A model generated the notes under the pieces. It saw only the letters and a program-made list of their open reading frames with translations. It made no database searches and was not told the DNA's origin. Made by a program: the position numbers and the translations under genes. Positions 51,220-58,917 of a stretch of 64,000 bases of DNA are shown here, piece by piece. The DNA is from Methanocalculus natronophilus (GTDB taxonomy: Archaea; Halobacteriota; Methanomicrobia; Methanomicrobiales; Methanocorpusculaceae), in contig NZ_JBCEXH010000009.1 in assembly GCF_038751955.1 (NCBI RefSeq), positions 1 through 64,000 of the forward strand. The letters are read 5' to 3'. Each line of letters starts with the position of its first letter. Position 1 is the first letter of the stretch.

Positions 51220-52471
51220 ATGCTGCATCCTCCGGGCATCTTCCCTGGATGATCAGGACCTTCTGTCCTTCTTCTGGTACAGAGAGTACGTCTTCGAGGG
51301 TTTTGGTATCTTCTGCAGGGATGACCAGGGGCTCTGCCCATTCCAGGTACTGGCAGATGTCAGAGACGGGCTGGCCACCGGTCATTGCCATTCTCTGGTT
51401 TGCAAGGACAATCACAAGGAGTGGGTATCCCTTTGCATGACAGTCGATGAGGCTGGTCAGTCCTGAGTGGAGGAGTGCTCCGTCCCCAATCAATGCTATG
51501 CATGTGCTTCTGGCTGCAACTGCAACTGAAGAGCCAAGGCAGTAGGAAGCCACCCCGATTGAATACGGGGGATTCATGGAGAGAAGAGCACAGCCGATAT
51601 CCGGAATAACCTTCATCTTTTTTGCTTTCAGGAGTGAGAGGAGAGGTGTATAGGGACAGTCAGGGCAGCATGTTCTATAGAAACCCCTGTCTGAGAAGCG
51701 CTCAGAAGAACGCCCCACTGCAGGCGGGAGAAGCTGATGGTGCTCCCTGAGAAACGGCCGCCCGATCTCGATGATCCGGCTTCCGGGAGGTAATTGTGGC
51801 GGGGGATAGGGTATGATAACCTGTGAGTCGCCTTTTGCCATGCCGACTCCGATGTCACCTCCACGAAGCTGGTTCAGAGGTGACTGCTTCGTCCAGGCAA
51901 AGAGTCCGGCAGTTCCTTTTTCGGCTCTTGTCACCCTGCCGGCAATCGTCAGATCAGTATCTGCAAGCCGTCCGTTCCTGAGTACCTGGACGGTATCCTC
52001 GAATGCAACCTCAGATTTGAGAAGGGATGGGGTGAGGCGTACGATGGCAATCCGTGAAAAGCGCTCAGATGCCTCAAATGCAGCTGAAAATCCGGTAAAA
52101 ATTGTTTTTTCATCAGGCTCCACCACCGGAGCCATGGCCAGTTCCCCATAATACCGGGAATCCTGGGCATTCTGTGAGAAGAGGGCTTCCGGATCATCTC
52201 CCGCGACAACCACAACACCGGATATGAGCCCCTGCGTGGTTGCGTTGATGAGGGGATCAGCAAGGGCATTCATCCCGACGTTTTTAACGAGAACTGCGGA
52301 ACGCCTGCCTGATAGCGAGTCTCCAAGTGCATATTCAAGAGCGGTCTTCTCATTGACGACTGTTTCCACACGCAGGAGATCGCCAATCTCCGTCACCGGA
52401 TACCCGGGTACGGTATAGATGGTATCTGCACTGTTTTTGAGTGCCCATGCTACTGCTTCAAAACCCTTCAT
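51200..52471 (-). CDS. IorA-like thiamine diphosphate enzyme without ferredoxin domain
   Basis: A 423-aa protein related to the alpha chain of indolepyruvate:ferredoxin oxidoreductase. The pyrimidine domain starts FEAVAWALKNSADTIYTVPGYPVTEIG (key VPGYPVTE) with catalytic-type E42 (NEKTALEYA). The pyrophosphate domain has GDGALLHSG (329-337), N358 and AMTGG (362-366), which form the Mg/TPP site. CCPDCP (268-273) matches the linker of IorA. The chain ends at the point where IorA continues into two [4Fe-4S] domains, and no IorB gene is nearby. A non-oxidative 2-oxoacid decarboxylase is a good guess; 2-oxosuberate is the likely substrate from context. GGGAGGG precedes the ATG, which overlaps the preceding stop (ATGA). 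Confidence 0.8.
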   Translation of the reverse strand: MKGFEAVAWALKNSADTIYTVPGYPVTEIGDLLRVETVVNEKTALEYALGDSLSGRRSAVLVKNVGMNALADPLINATTQGLISGVVVVAGDDPEALFSQNAQDSRYYGELAMAPVVEPDEKTIFTGFSAAFEASERFSRIAIVRLTPSLLKSEVAFEDTVQVLRNGRLADTDLTIAGRVTRAEKGTAGLFAWTKQSPLNQLRGGDIGVGMAKGDSQVIIPYPPPQLPPGSRIIEIGRPFLREHHQLLPPAVGRSSERFSDRGFYRTCCPDCPYTPLLSLLKAKKMKVIPDIGCALLSMNPPYSIGVASYCLGSSVAVAARSTCIALIGDGALLHSGLTSLIDCHAKGYPLLVIVLANQRMAMTGGQPVSDICQYLEWAEPLVIPAEDTKTLEDVLSVPEEGQKVLIIQGRCPEDAAYEKVEC

Positions 52472-53439
52472 GTACAATCCCTCCCGGGAACGATGTCACA
52501 GCCGGTGCAAAACGTGCACATCGTCTCTGCATTGTGTGTGTCCAGACCAGCGTCCTGCAATGCCCGTTTATGAATGCCTGCAATTTTCAGAAGGCGATCC
52601 GCCTGTGGCACCGGATACCCTGCCAGTTCTGCTGCCGGAGTGAGCGGGCGAAGTACCGGGATAACACCCCTTTCCGTCAGGAGACGGATGCAATCCTCCA
52701 TCTCGGCATCTGTCTCCCCAAGCCCGATGATCACATTCGAAAAGACGTTGCCTCTGCCAAAGAGTGCAACGGACTGGTCAAGGGCATACAGTACCGCCTC
52801 CCAGGACATCTCCGGGCACATCTCCCTGCAGAGTGCGGGTGTTGCAGCTTCCAGATTGAATTTGACTTCCGCAACACCTGCATCATACAGGGTTTTTGGC
52901 GTCTCCGGGCCAGGATAGATCGAGACCCCGACCGGAACGTCTGAAGGCATAATCCGCCTCAGTACTGCCAGAACCCTCTCCTCCTCCTCTTCGATTGATC
53001 CAACAATACCGCTTGTGACTGAGATGGCATCGATTCTGTCTGCAACAGTTGCTATCAGCGCAGCTATCTCATCAGGCGTCTTCACCCGGCCTTCTGTAAG
53101 CGGCACCGGACAGTACCTGCAGGAGTAGATACACTGCCCTGAAACCGTGATATAAGCCTGGCGTGGGCAGTGGAGAGCTGGAGGCTCAAGGATTCCGGTA
53201 CACTCCAGTGACCCGAACCTGAGGATGCAGGCTCCGTCTCCGGTATGATGCAGCTCGACTGGAGAGTTTTTTGATATTGCCAGCCGTACCCTTCTTCCCT
53301 GTTTTGCGAAGAAGACCGAGCCTGCCCCTCCTGCACCTGGTCCGGCAGCTGACTGCGCGACAAAACCTGATGCATCTGATCCAGTGAGACGGCATGTGCC
53401 AGCAGCAAGGAGTTCTGCCTTCAGTCTGTGCCATCGCAT
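52468..53439 (-). CDS. Radical SAM protein of the aks cluster
   Basis: A 323-aa radical SAM enzyme. The cluster motif is C103-x3-C107-x2-C110 (CIYSCRYC), preceded by AYITVSGQ, with VTSGIVGSIEEEEERV as the SAM-contacting beta-3 part and VKFNLEAATPALCREMCPEMSW similar to biotin/lipoyl synthase-type enzymes. A C-terminal cysteine group C308, C311, C314 and C322 could hold an auxiliary iron-sulfur cluster or provide sulfur. Function unknown. It overlaps the TPP enzyme by four bases and the marker 11 gene by 19 bases. Confidence 0.85.
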   Translation of the reverse strand: MRWHRLKAELLAAGTCRLTGSDASGFVAQSAAGPGAGGAGSVFFAKQGRRVRLAISKNSPVELHHTGDGACILRFGSLECTGILEPPALHCPRQAYITVSGQCIYSCRYCPVPLTEGRVKTPDEIAALIATVADRIDAISVTSGIVGSIEEEEERVLAVLRRIMPSDVPVGVSIYPGPETPKTLYDAGVAEVKFNLEAATPALCREMCPEMSWEAVLYALDQSVALFGRGNVFSNVIIGLGETDAEMEDCIRLLTERGVIPVLRPLTPAAELAGYPVPQADRLLKIAGIHKRALQDAGLDTHNAETMCTFCTGCDIVPGRDCT

Positions 53440-54311
53440 AATTGCAGTGCCTCCTCAAACCGGGTCACAAACGGGATTGCAGCAACAGCGCCGATCAATC
53501 CCCTGCCCGAGATCCTGATATCAAGGAGAGGGCGAACCGTATCCAGTGCCGACCAGCTGACCTCGCCCCGTTTCACCTTCCACCCATAGCTCTCCAGCGC
53601 CGAGGGATCGAAGCCGGTGAATGCCGCCATCCCGGTCTCGTCAGAGAGCGTATGCTGCTTCACGAGTGCCTCGAAGCGACGAATGCAGGAGGCAGGGTCG
53701 GTTGTCGCAAATTCACAGGCGACAGCCACACAGTTCTTTGTCCGGTAGGCGACCGGGTAGAGCTGTACAATGGTATGGGAGAGATACCGGGTCGATTCAT
53801 CTTCAATTGATCGGGCAATATTATGACAGAGCGTCCAGGTGGCACCCGCTTCCGGCGTATCGGTGTCATCCACACCGATGATGACCCGATGGCGGCGGGG
53901 AAGAACGATACGCGAACCTGCAACCATGCCGCCGCCGCACGGATCAGATTCGGATCGGATCACCCCGGTGGCGTGTGCCCGGCAGACAGAAGCACCAACG
54001 CCGCCGCCGCCCATCCCGATATAGGTAATCCCGATCTCGGGGCCTTTCACTGCCACACGGGCAATCCCTGCAGGGAAACGGGATCCGATCAGGTCAAGAT
54101 CGACTGCGCCTGGTGAGAGCATATACCGGGTTGTCTGGCCAACAGTTCGTGCAGAGCGAACGAGGGGGCTTTTGCTGTAGTGGTGTTTTACCCACATCGC
54201 ACCCCCGATACAGTCAAACCGCTCTATCAGTTCCACTGCTTGTTCATCTTCTGATGCTATCGCGAGGATCTCAGGATAGGTTATGACATAGGGATCTGCT
54301 GTATGCTTCAT
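53421..54311 (-). CDS. Methanogenesis marker protein 11
   Basis: A 296-aa protein matching the methanogen-specific marker 11 family: PEILAIASEDEQAVELIERFDCIGGAMWVKHHY (key GGAMWVKHHY), a Gly-rich GMGGGGVGASVCRA and IIGVDDTDTPEAGATWTLCHNIA (key GVDDTDT), the last shared with TiaS/DUF1743-type ATP-binding proteins that modify tRNA. Biochemical role unknown. Start is the ATG at 54311; a GTG at 54329 is possible. It leads the long operon with the radical SAM, TPP and aks genes. Confidence 0.88.
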   Translation of the reverse strand: MKHTADPYVITYPEILAIASEDEQAVELIERFDCIGGAMWVKHHYSKSPLVRSARTVGQTTRYMLSPGAVDLDLIGSRFPAGIARVAVKGPEIGITYIGMGGGGVGASVCRAHATGVIRSESDPCGGGMVAGSRIVLPRRHRVIIGVDDTDTPEAGATWTLCHNIARSIEDESTRYLSHTIVQLYPVAYRTKNCVAVACEFATTDPASCIRRFEALVKQHTLSDETGMAAFTGFDPSALESYGWKVKRGEVSWSALDTVRPLLDIRISGRGLIGAVAAIPFVTRFEEALQLCDGTD

Positions 54312-54359
54312 AGCGGCCTGCCATCGCACCCGGTACAGAAGGAGAGAGGAATTTCCAGA

Positions 54360-54397
54360 TTTTCAGTTTATTTCAGCCTGAAAAGGATGATAAAACC
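54360..54397 (-). promoter_or_regulatory. Promoter and inverted repeat upstream of marker 11
   Basis: On the minus strand GGTTTTATCATCC (54385-54397) is a TATA-like element. Just downstream of it, TTTTCAG (54360-54366) and CTGAAAA (54378-54384) form a perfect 7-base inverted repeat with an 11-base spacer, at the predicted transcript start. It could be a repressor site for the marker 11-aks operon. Confidence 0.4.
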
Positions 54398-54473
54398 CCG
54401 GATCGTTCTGTAGCCGAAATTTTCGTTAACAGAATAATCGTTTGCAGGATAATATAAGGTGATCGATCTGATC

Positions 54474-54482
54474 AAAAAAAAA
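54474..54482 (-). terminator. U-tract terminator of ftr
   Basis: Nine A on the plus strand (a U-run in the minus-strand transcript) directly follow the ftr stop codon at 54485-54487. Typical archaeal terminator. Confidence 0.6.
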
Positions 54483-54484
54483 GG

Positions 54485-55366
54485 TTAGAAGAGTTCGTGA
54501 AGCTGGAACTTGAAGGGACCAAGTGATCCTCCGTAGTTGCCTGCCGAGATCTTCACAATGCCCGGAACCATGCATGAAGCTTTGACACCTGCTGCCATGG
54601 CAGCTTTTACTGCTGGCTCGTCTACACCGTCAATGACGATCTCATAGATAGCACCAACACCTTCCGGAACCTCTGTTGAGTCCACCTTCTCACGAATTGT
54701 TGGACAGAATGCTTCGTTTGTGGAAGCTCCCATAAACTTGTACTTGTTGCTTCCGACTTTTGAGCCACTTGATACAACACCGCCAGGGAACGGGGTGATG
54801 ACACCGGGAACGTCTGCAATCGCATCGACTGCTGCCTCGGCTGCAACAAGTGCACTCATCTGGTTCTCGCCCATGATCAGGAAGTTGCCACCTGCAACAC
54901 CCTTCACTGCTCCATACTCCTCCTCGATGATGAAGTCCCCGCCCATGATCGGAATGGAATAGCATTCACGGCCACCAACATCCACCTTTGATTCGAAACC
55001 GTCACCAAAGAAGTGAAGTTTGACAGGGAGCTTCTCTTCGGCATCAAGCCCGTTGAATGCTGCAGTCGTCGGTGCGGTCAGCACACATTCGGCGATACGC
55101 TCGACAAGCTGCTCTTTGAGTTTCTTCTTGCCGACACAGATCAGGATGGCATAGCCTGGCCTTCCGTCCGGTGTTTCACTGGCCGGAACAAAGCGCTCGA
55201 TGCCTGCTTCTGCCGGGCATCCGATCGTTGATGTGGCAAAGCCTGTTGCTTCAACCGCTGATTTGTATGCCCATTCCCTGGTGACTGCTGTTATAATAAC
55301 ACGGGATACCCAGGTTGGGAATCCTTCTGCATAGGTATTGTCAATGACGACTCCGTTGTACTCCAT
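54485..55366 (-). CDS. ftr: Formylmethanofuran:tetrahydromethanopterin formyltransferase
   Basis: Second step of methanogenesis from CO2: moves the formyl group from methanofuran to tetrahydromethanopterin in the cytoplasm. The 293-aa protein starts [17 protein letters not shown] and ends [14 protein letters not shown], both diagnostic; the acidic [15 protein letters not shown] (key HFFGDGFE) and [15 protein letters not shown] segments are in place. It is monocistronic with its own promoter and U-tract terminator, and is divergent from the fwd-hdr operon. Confidence 0.97.
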   Translation of the reverse strand: MEYNGVVIDNTYAEGFPTWVSRVIITAVTREWAYKSAVEATGFATSTIGCPAEAGIERFVPASETPDGRPGYAILICVGKKKLKEQLVERIAECVLTAPTTAAFNGLDAEEKLPVKLHFFGDGFESKVDVGGRECYSIPIMGGDFIIEEEYGAVKGVAGGNFLIMGENQMSALVAAEAAVDAIADVPGVITPFPGGVVSSGSKVGSNKYKFMGASTNEAFCPTIREKVDSTEVPEGVGAIYEIVIDGVDEPAVKAAMAAGVKASCMVPGIVKISAGNYGGSLGPFKFQLHELF

Positions 55367-55911
55367 AATGAGACACCTTCTTTACGAGTATATGTGGGAG
55401 GCTTGATAAAAGAAGATTTCTTTTTATTCCGCATATCCTGATATACGATTTTTTGAGACTGTTTTAACGTAAATTGTTCCCGGATGAATGATGTTGTACA
55501 GACCCGTCCGGGCAGGTGTACCTGATCTTCTGTTGATTTCTCATCCAATACCTGTATGCCTGGTCCTTTGCCAAAAGCCGGAGAAATACCATTTTTTTCA
55601 TCTGGATCATTCAAAAATCGATTATTAAATAAATACCAATATACCGGATTTACTGCTCTTTTTAAACATTTCAAACAGTAATCACCAATATAGTAAAAAT
55701 ACTATACAATTCATCCAAAAAGCGCATAGAGAATGGAGGAAACAGACTGTACCACTACTAGCGGGCACAGAATATTAACCGAGATCCTTTAATATACACA
55801 CAATATCAGGAAGATATACAGTCTAATTAATTAAGAAAGTTTATCTATCTTATCTAACAACCATTTCAGTAATCGATTTTCATATCGATACAAAGGCTGG
55901 TGCATGATAGC
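55367..55911. other. Long AT-rich intergenic region between ftr and the fwd-hdr operon
   Basis: A 545-base gap, the longest in the window, between two strongly expressed divergent methanogenesis transcripts. For ftr, CTTTTATCA on the minus strand (around 55407-55415) is a possible TATA box. For the fwd-hdr operon TTTAATATAC at 55788-55797 fits. Between them lie many short T- and A-runs and the palindrome TTAATTAA at about 55828. A minus-strand frame from 55674 overlaps ftr and looks accidental. I find no RNA gene. Confidence 0.5.
55788..55797 (+). promoter_or_regulatory. TATA box of the fwd-hdr operon
   Basis: TTTAATATAC predicts a transcript start near 55820 and thus an untranslated leader of about 90 bases before the first gene, long for this genome and room for regulation. 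Confidence 0.5.
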
Positions 55912-56193
55912 ATGGCATTTGCAATGCATATCAACATGGAGCGTTGTACTGGTTGTAACAATTGTGTTGTTGCATGCCCGGTAAACGCATTAGAGCTGTA
56001 TACGACTGATCCTGTCACCATTGACAAGATCTACAGTGTACGGGACGGCAAGGCAGTAATTCTTGACGTCAACAACGAGCTCTGCGCCGGATGCGGCGTA
56101 TGCGTCGAGGCATGTCCTTACGTTGTTATCAGACTGGTAGGACCGTGGGAGACTGTCCGGGCCCCTGTTGGGCGTGCCGGAGTCAACCACTAA
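55912..56193 (+). CDS. Two-cluster ferredoxin of the formylmethanofuran dehydrogenase operon
   Basis: A 93-aa protein (from the ATG at 55912; GTG at 55900 is an alternative) with two [4Fe-4S] motifs, CTGCNNCVVACPVNA and CAGCGVCVEACPY. Small ferredoxins of this kind (FwdG/FwdH) are subunits or partners of the tungsten or molybdenum formylmethanofuran dehydrogenase and pass low-potential electrons toward the active site. First gene of the nine-gene unit, 27 bases before fwdF. Whether it equals FwdG or FwdH I cannot decide from the sequence. Confidence 0.85.
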   Translation: MAFAMHINMERCTGCNNCVVACPVNALELYTTDPVTIDKIYSVRDGKAVILDVNNELCAGCGVCVEACPYVVIRLVGPWETVRAPVGRAGVNH

Positions 56194-56220
56194 ATTGGAG
56201 GAGAAGAGAGGGATTCATCA

Positions 56221-57399
56221 ATGGCTATGAGCAATTTGTTTCCAAAATTCTCCAGGACAAGAGATGGTGTCAATGTTGTGATGGAGCAGAAGCTCCTCCA
56301 GCAGACAAGCAACCTGATCTTAAACAGCGAAACCTGTACGGGATGCGGCATATGTGTCGAGGCCTGTCCGGAAGAGGCAATCTCTCTTGGGCTGGTCGGG
56401 GCGGTTCGCAGAGGGGCAGTATCACCTGTTGACGACGCACCAGTAAGCGTTGATGCAGAGACCTGTTCCTACTGTGGCGTCTGCGTCATTATGTGTCCAT
56501 TCCAGGCGCTGAACCTGGAGATCGACGGGGAGGAGAAACTCCCGATTCTCGAGAACGAAGGATTCCCGGAATACGACATGGTGACCACTATCGATGACGA
56601 GAAGTGTGTCCGGTGTACGATCTGTGATGAGATCTGTCCGCGTGACGCGATTGACCGCGATGTCCCGGCCTATGAAGGTGCCGAGGACGGAGGGGTTGGC
56701 CGCCAGAAAGCGATCACCGCAAAGACCGAGTTTATCGTCGATGATGAGAAATGCAACTATTGTGGTATCTGCGGTGCGATCTGCCCTGCAATAGATGTAA
56801 AACACAAGCCTTTCACCGCTGAAACCGGCACGGTTGACGGTGAAGTGGTCTGGGACGAGGACCTCTGCGATGCCTGTACGGTATGTGTGGAAGCCTGTCC
56901 GGAAGAGGCAATAAAGGTTGAGCGGACAGTTGAGTCAAAGAAACTGCCCGGAACAGTAGCGATCACCGAAGAGTGCTGTACCTGCACGTGGTGTTCGAAG
57001 AACTGCCCCGAGGAAGCGATCACTGTCGAGAAGATCTTTGAAGGTGAGATCACGTTCCATGCAGAGAAGTGCCCCTCAGGATGTTCAACCTGTGTCGAGG
57101 TCTGCCCCTGCAATGCGATCTATCTCCCGACACCCAAGCCTGCAAAGGAACTGAAGCGGGAGCTTGAACCGGTCATTGCCGTGAACAAGGACTTCTGCAT
57201 GTTCTGTGGAGCATGTGTCAACGCCTGTCCGGGCGAGGATATCATTGTCCTGAAGCGGACCGGCATCAGGGTCAAAGGCAAAGAGACCGATCTCTTCAAC
57301 AAGATTAAAGCGAAGCTTCTGACTCCACGAACCTCGCAGGTACGGGAAGACCCCGGCGAAGTCGGGAAAGTCCAGCTGAAGGCTCTGGAGACGGCGTGA
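56221..57399 (+). CDS. fwdF: Polyferredoxin FwdF
   Basis: A 392-aa polyferredoxin that wires the formylmethanofuran dehydrogenase to its electron source. Eight tetra-cysteine motifs can be counted: CTGCGIC, CSYCGVC, CVRCTIC, CNYCGIC, CDACTVC, CCTCTWC, a variant CPSGCSTC with one extra residue, and CMFCGAC, each followed by a CP. In the known FwdABCDFG crystal structure this subunit forms a long iron-sulfur chain between two catalytic cores. It follows the small ferredoxin and precedes hdrC by nine bases. Confidence 0.95.
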   Translation: MAMSNLFPKFSRTRDGVNVVMEQKLLQQTSNLILNSETCTGCGICVEACPEEAISLGLVGAVRRGAVSPVDDAPVSVDAETCSYCGVCVIMCPFQALNLEIDGEEKLPILENEGFPEYDMVTTIDDEKCVRCTICDEICPRDAIDRDVPAYEGAEDGGVGRQKAITAKTEFIVDDEKCNYCGICGAICPAIDVKHKPFTAETGTVDGEVVWDEDLCDACTVCVEACPEEAIKVERTVESKKLPGTVAITEECCTCTWCSKNCPEEAITVEKIFEGEITFHAEKCPSGCSTCVEVCPCNAIYLPTPKPAKELKRELEPVIAVNKDFCMFCGACVNACPGEDIIVLKRTGIRVKGKETDLFNKIKAKLLTPRTSQVREDPGEVGKVQLKALETA

Positions 57400-57408
57400 G
57401 GTTTCATT

Positions 57409-57990
57409 ATGGCTAAAACAAAGGGTTACTCTGATGAAACCCTGTCTGTCCGACTGGCAGACAGGTACTACCGCACAGAAGATGCAGTGCCTGATTTCCT
57501 TGAGAAGGTTGAGAAGATCGGGATGACGATCGCCCATATGTGCTACCAGTGCGGCACCTGCACAGGCTCGTGTCCCTCAGCACCCAGGAGTTCGTATCGC
57601 ATCCGGAAATTTGTCCGCCGGGCCGTTCTCGGGCTCGCAGACGATGCACTCACTGACCCGGATCTCTGGCTCTGTACAACCTGTTACTCGTGTACAGACC
57701 GTTGTCCCCGTGATATCGCCCCGACAGATATTATCATGGCGATGAGGAATCTGGCTTTCACACGTGAGATTGTGCCAAAGAACTTCTTAAATACCGTCCA
57801 GTTTATTTACAAAACCGGCCACGGTGTCCCGAATAATGATGTAAACCGTGCTGCACGTGTCAGACTCGGACTTGAGGCTGAACCTGAAACAACGGCGAAA
57901 TATAGTGACTTTATTCCGGGCATCCAGAAGATCCTTGATCACTACGGGCTCAAAGACAAGGCAGATGAAATTCTGGCGGAGGATCAGTAA
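57409..57990 (+). CDS. hdrC: Heterodisulfide reductase subunit C
   Basis: A 193-aa subunit carrying two [4Fe-4S] clusters that conduct electrons from HdrA to HdrB. Motifs: CYQCGTCTGSCPSA and CTTCYSCTDRCPRDI. The start ATG follows GAGG. The stop codon TAA shares its last A with the hdrB ATG. Cytoplasmic type, without membrane helices, as in hydrogenotrophic methanogens. Confidence 0.96.
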   Translation: MAKTKGYSDETLSVRLADRYYRTEDAVPDFLEKVEKIGMTIAHMCYQCGTCTGSCPSAPRSSYRIRKFVRRAVLGLADDALTDPDLWLCTTCYSCTDRCPRDIAPTDIIMAMRNLAFTREIVPKNFLNTVQFIYKTGHGVPNNDVNRAARVRLGLEAEPETTAKYSDFIPGIQKILDHYGLKDKADEILAEDQ

Positions 57991-58907
57991 TGTCAGGAAA
58001 TACGCACAAGTATGCTTTCTTCCTTGGATGTATCGCGCCAAACCGGTATCCCGGTATTGAGGCTGCGGCAATCAAGACCAGTAAAAACCTCGGGATCGAT
58101 CTTCTTCCCCTGAAAGGAGCTTCCTGCTGCCCCGCACCCGGAGCATTCGGGTCAATTGACCTGAAGGTCTGGATGTCGATGGCGGCACGCAACCTTGTCC
58201 TTGCAGAGCAGATGAATATGGATATCGCTCTCATCTGCAATGGTTGCTATAAGTCAATCTGGGAAGTAAACCACAAACTCAAACACCACGATGAGCTTCG
58301 CGATGATGTCAACGAAGTCTTAAAAGAGATCGACATGGAGTTCAAGGGCACAATCGATGTCCGCCACCTTGCCGAAATCTATTATGATGAGAACATCTGC
58401 GGCGTTGCAAAAGTCGCTGACAGTGTCAACACACCCTTAAAGGGCGTCAAGGTCGCTGTTCACTATGGGTGCCACCTGCTGAAGCCACGGAAAGACCGTG
58501 AGTTTGAGGTGGAAGCCGTCGGTGATACCGAGAGCCCGATGTGGATGGAAGAGCTTGTTGGCGCACTTGGTGCAGAGCCTGTCCAGTATCGCCAGAAGAT
58601 GCAGTGCTGCGGCGCGGGCGGCGGTGTCCGTGGCTATGATATCGCACATGCACTTGACATCACAAACGAGAAGCTCATCAACATGAGCGAGGTGGGAGCA
58701 GATGCCATCACCGATGTCTGTCCATTCTGCCAGCTCCAGTTTGACCGCGGGCAGATCGAGATCGGTGAGAAGTTCGGTGTCAAGTGGGCAATTCCGGTTC
58801 TGCACTTTTCCGAACTGCTTGGCCTTGCACAGGGGATGAGCCCGCAGGACCTCGCACTTGATCTGCACGGGATCTCCTGCGAGCCGTTCCTGAACAAACT
58901 CCAGTGA
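57990..58907 (+). CDS. hdrB: Heterodisulfide reductase subunit B
   Basis: The 305-aa catalytic subunit that reduces the CoM-S-S-CoB heterodisulfide at two noncubane [4Fe-4S] clusters. Two CCG-type domains supply the ligands: CIAP at the start with GASCCPAPGAFG, and HYGCHLL with MQCCGAGGGVRG followed by VCPFCQLQFD. All cysteines expected are present. Its product coenzyme B is made by the aks genes found upstream in this window. Confidence 0.96.
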   Translation: MSGNTHKYAFFLGCIAPNRYPGIEAAAIKTSKNLGIDLLPLKGASCCPAPGAFGSIDLKVWMSMAARNLVLAEQMNMDIALICNGCYKSIWEVNHKLKHHDELRDDVNEVLKEIDMEFKGTIDVRHLAEIYYDENICGVAKVADSVNTPLKGVKVAVHYGCHLLKPRKDREFEVEAVGDTESPMWMEELVGALGAEPVQYRQKMQCCGAGGGVRGYDIAHALDITNEKLINMSEVGADAITDVCPFCQLQFDRGQIEIGEKFGVKWAIPVLHFSELLGLAQGMSPQDLALDLHGISCEPFLNKLQ

Positions 58908-58917
58908 GGTGTGTACT

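Noticed and set aside
51200-52471. True indolepyruvate:ferredoxin oxidoreductase alpha subunit
   Set aside because: The ferredoxin domains are absent and no beta subunit is nearby, so a ferredoxin-linked oxidative reaction is unlikely.
55291-55674. 127-codon minus-strand frame upstream of ftr
   Set aside because: Its end lies inside ftr in another frame, and it covers the ftr promoter; the sequence has no protein-like pattern.
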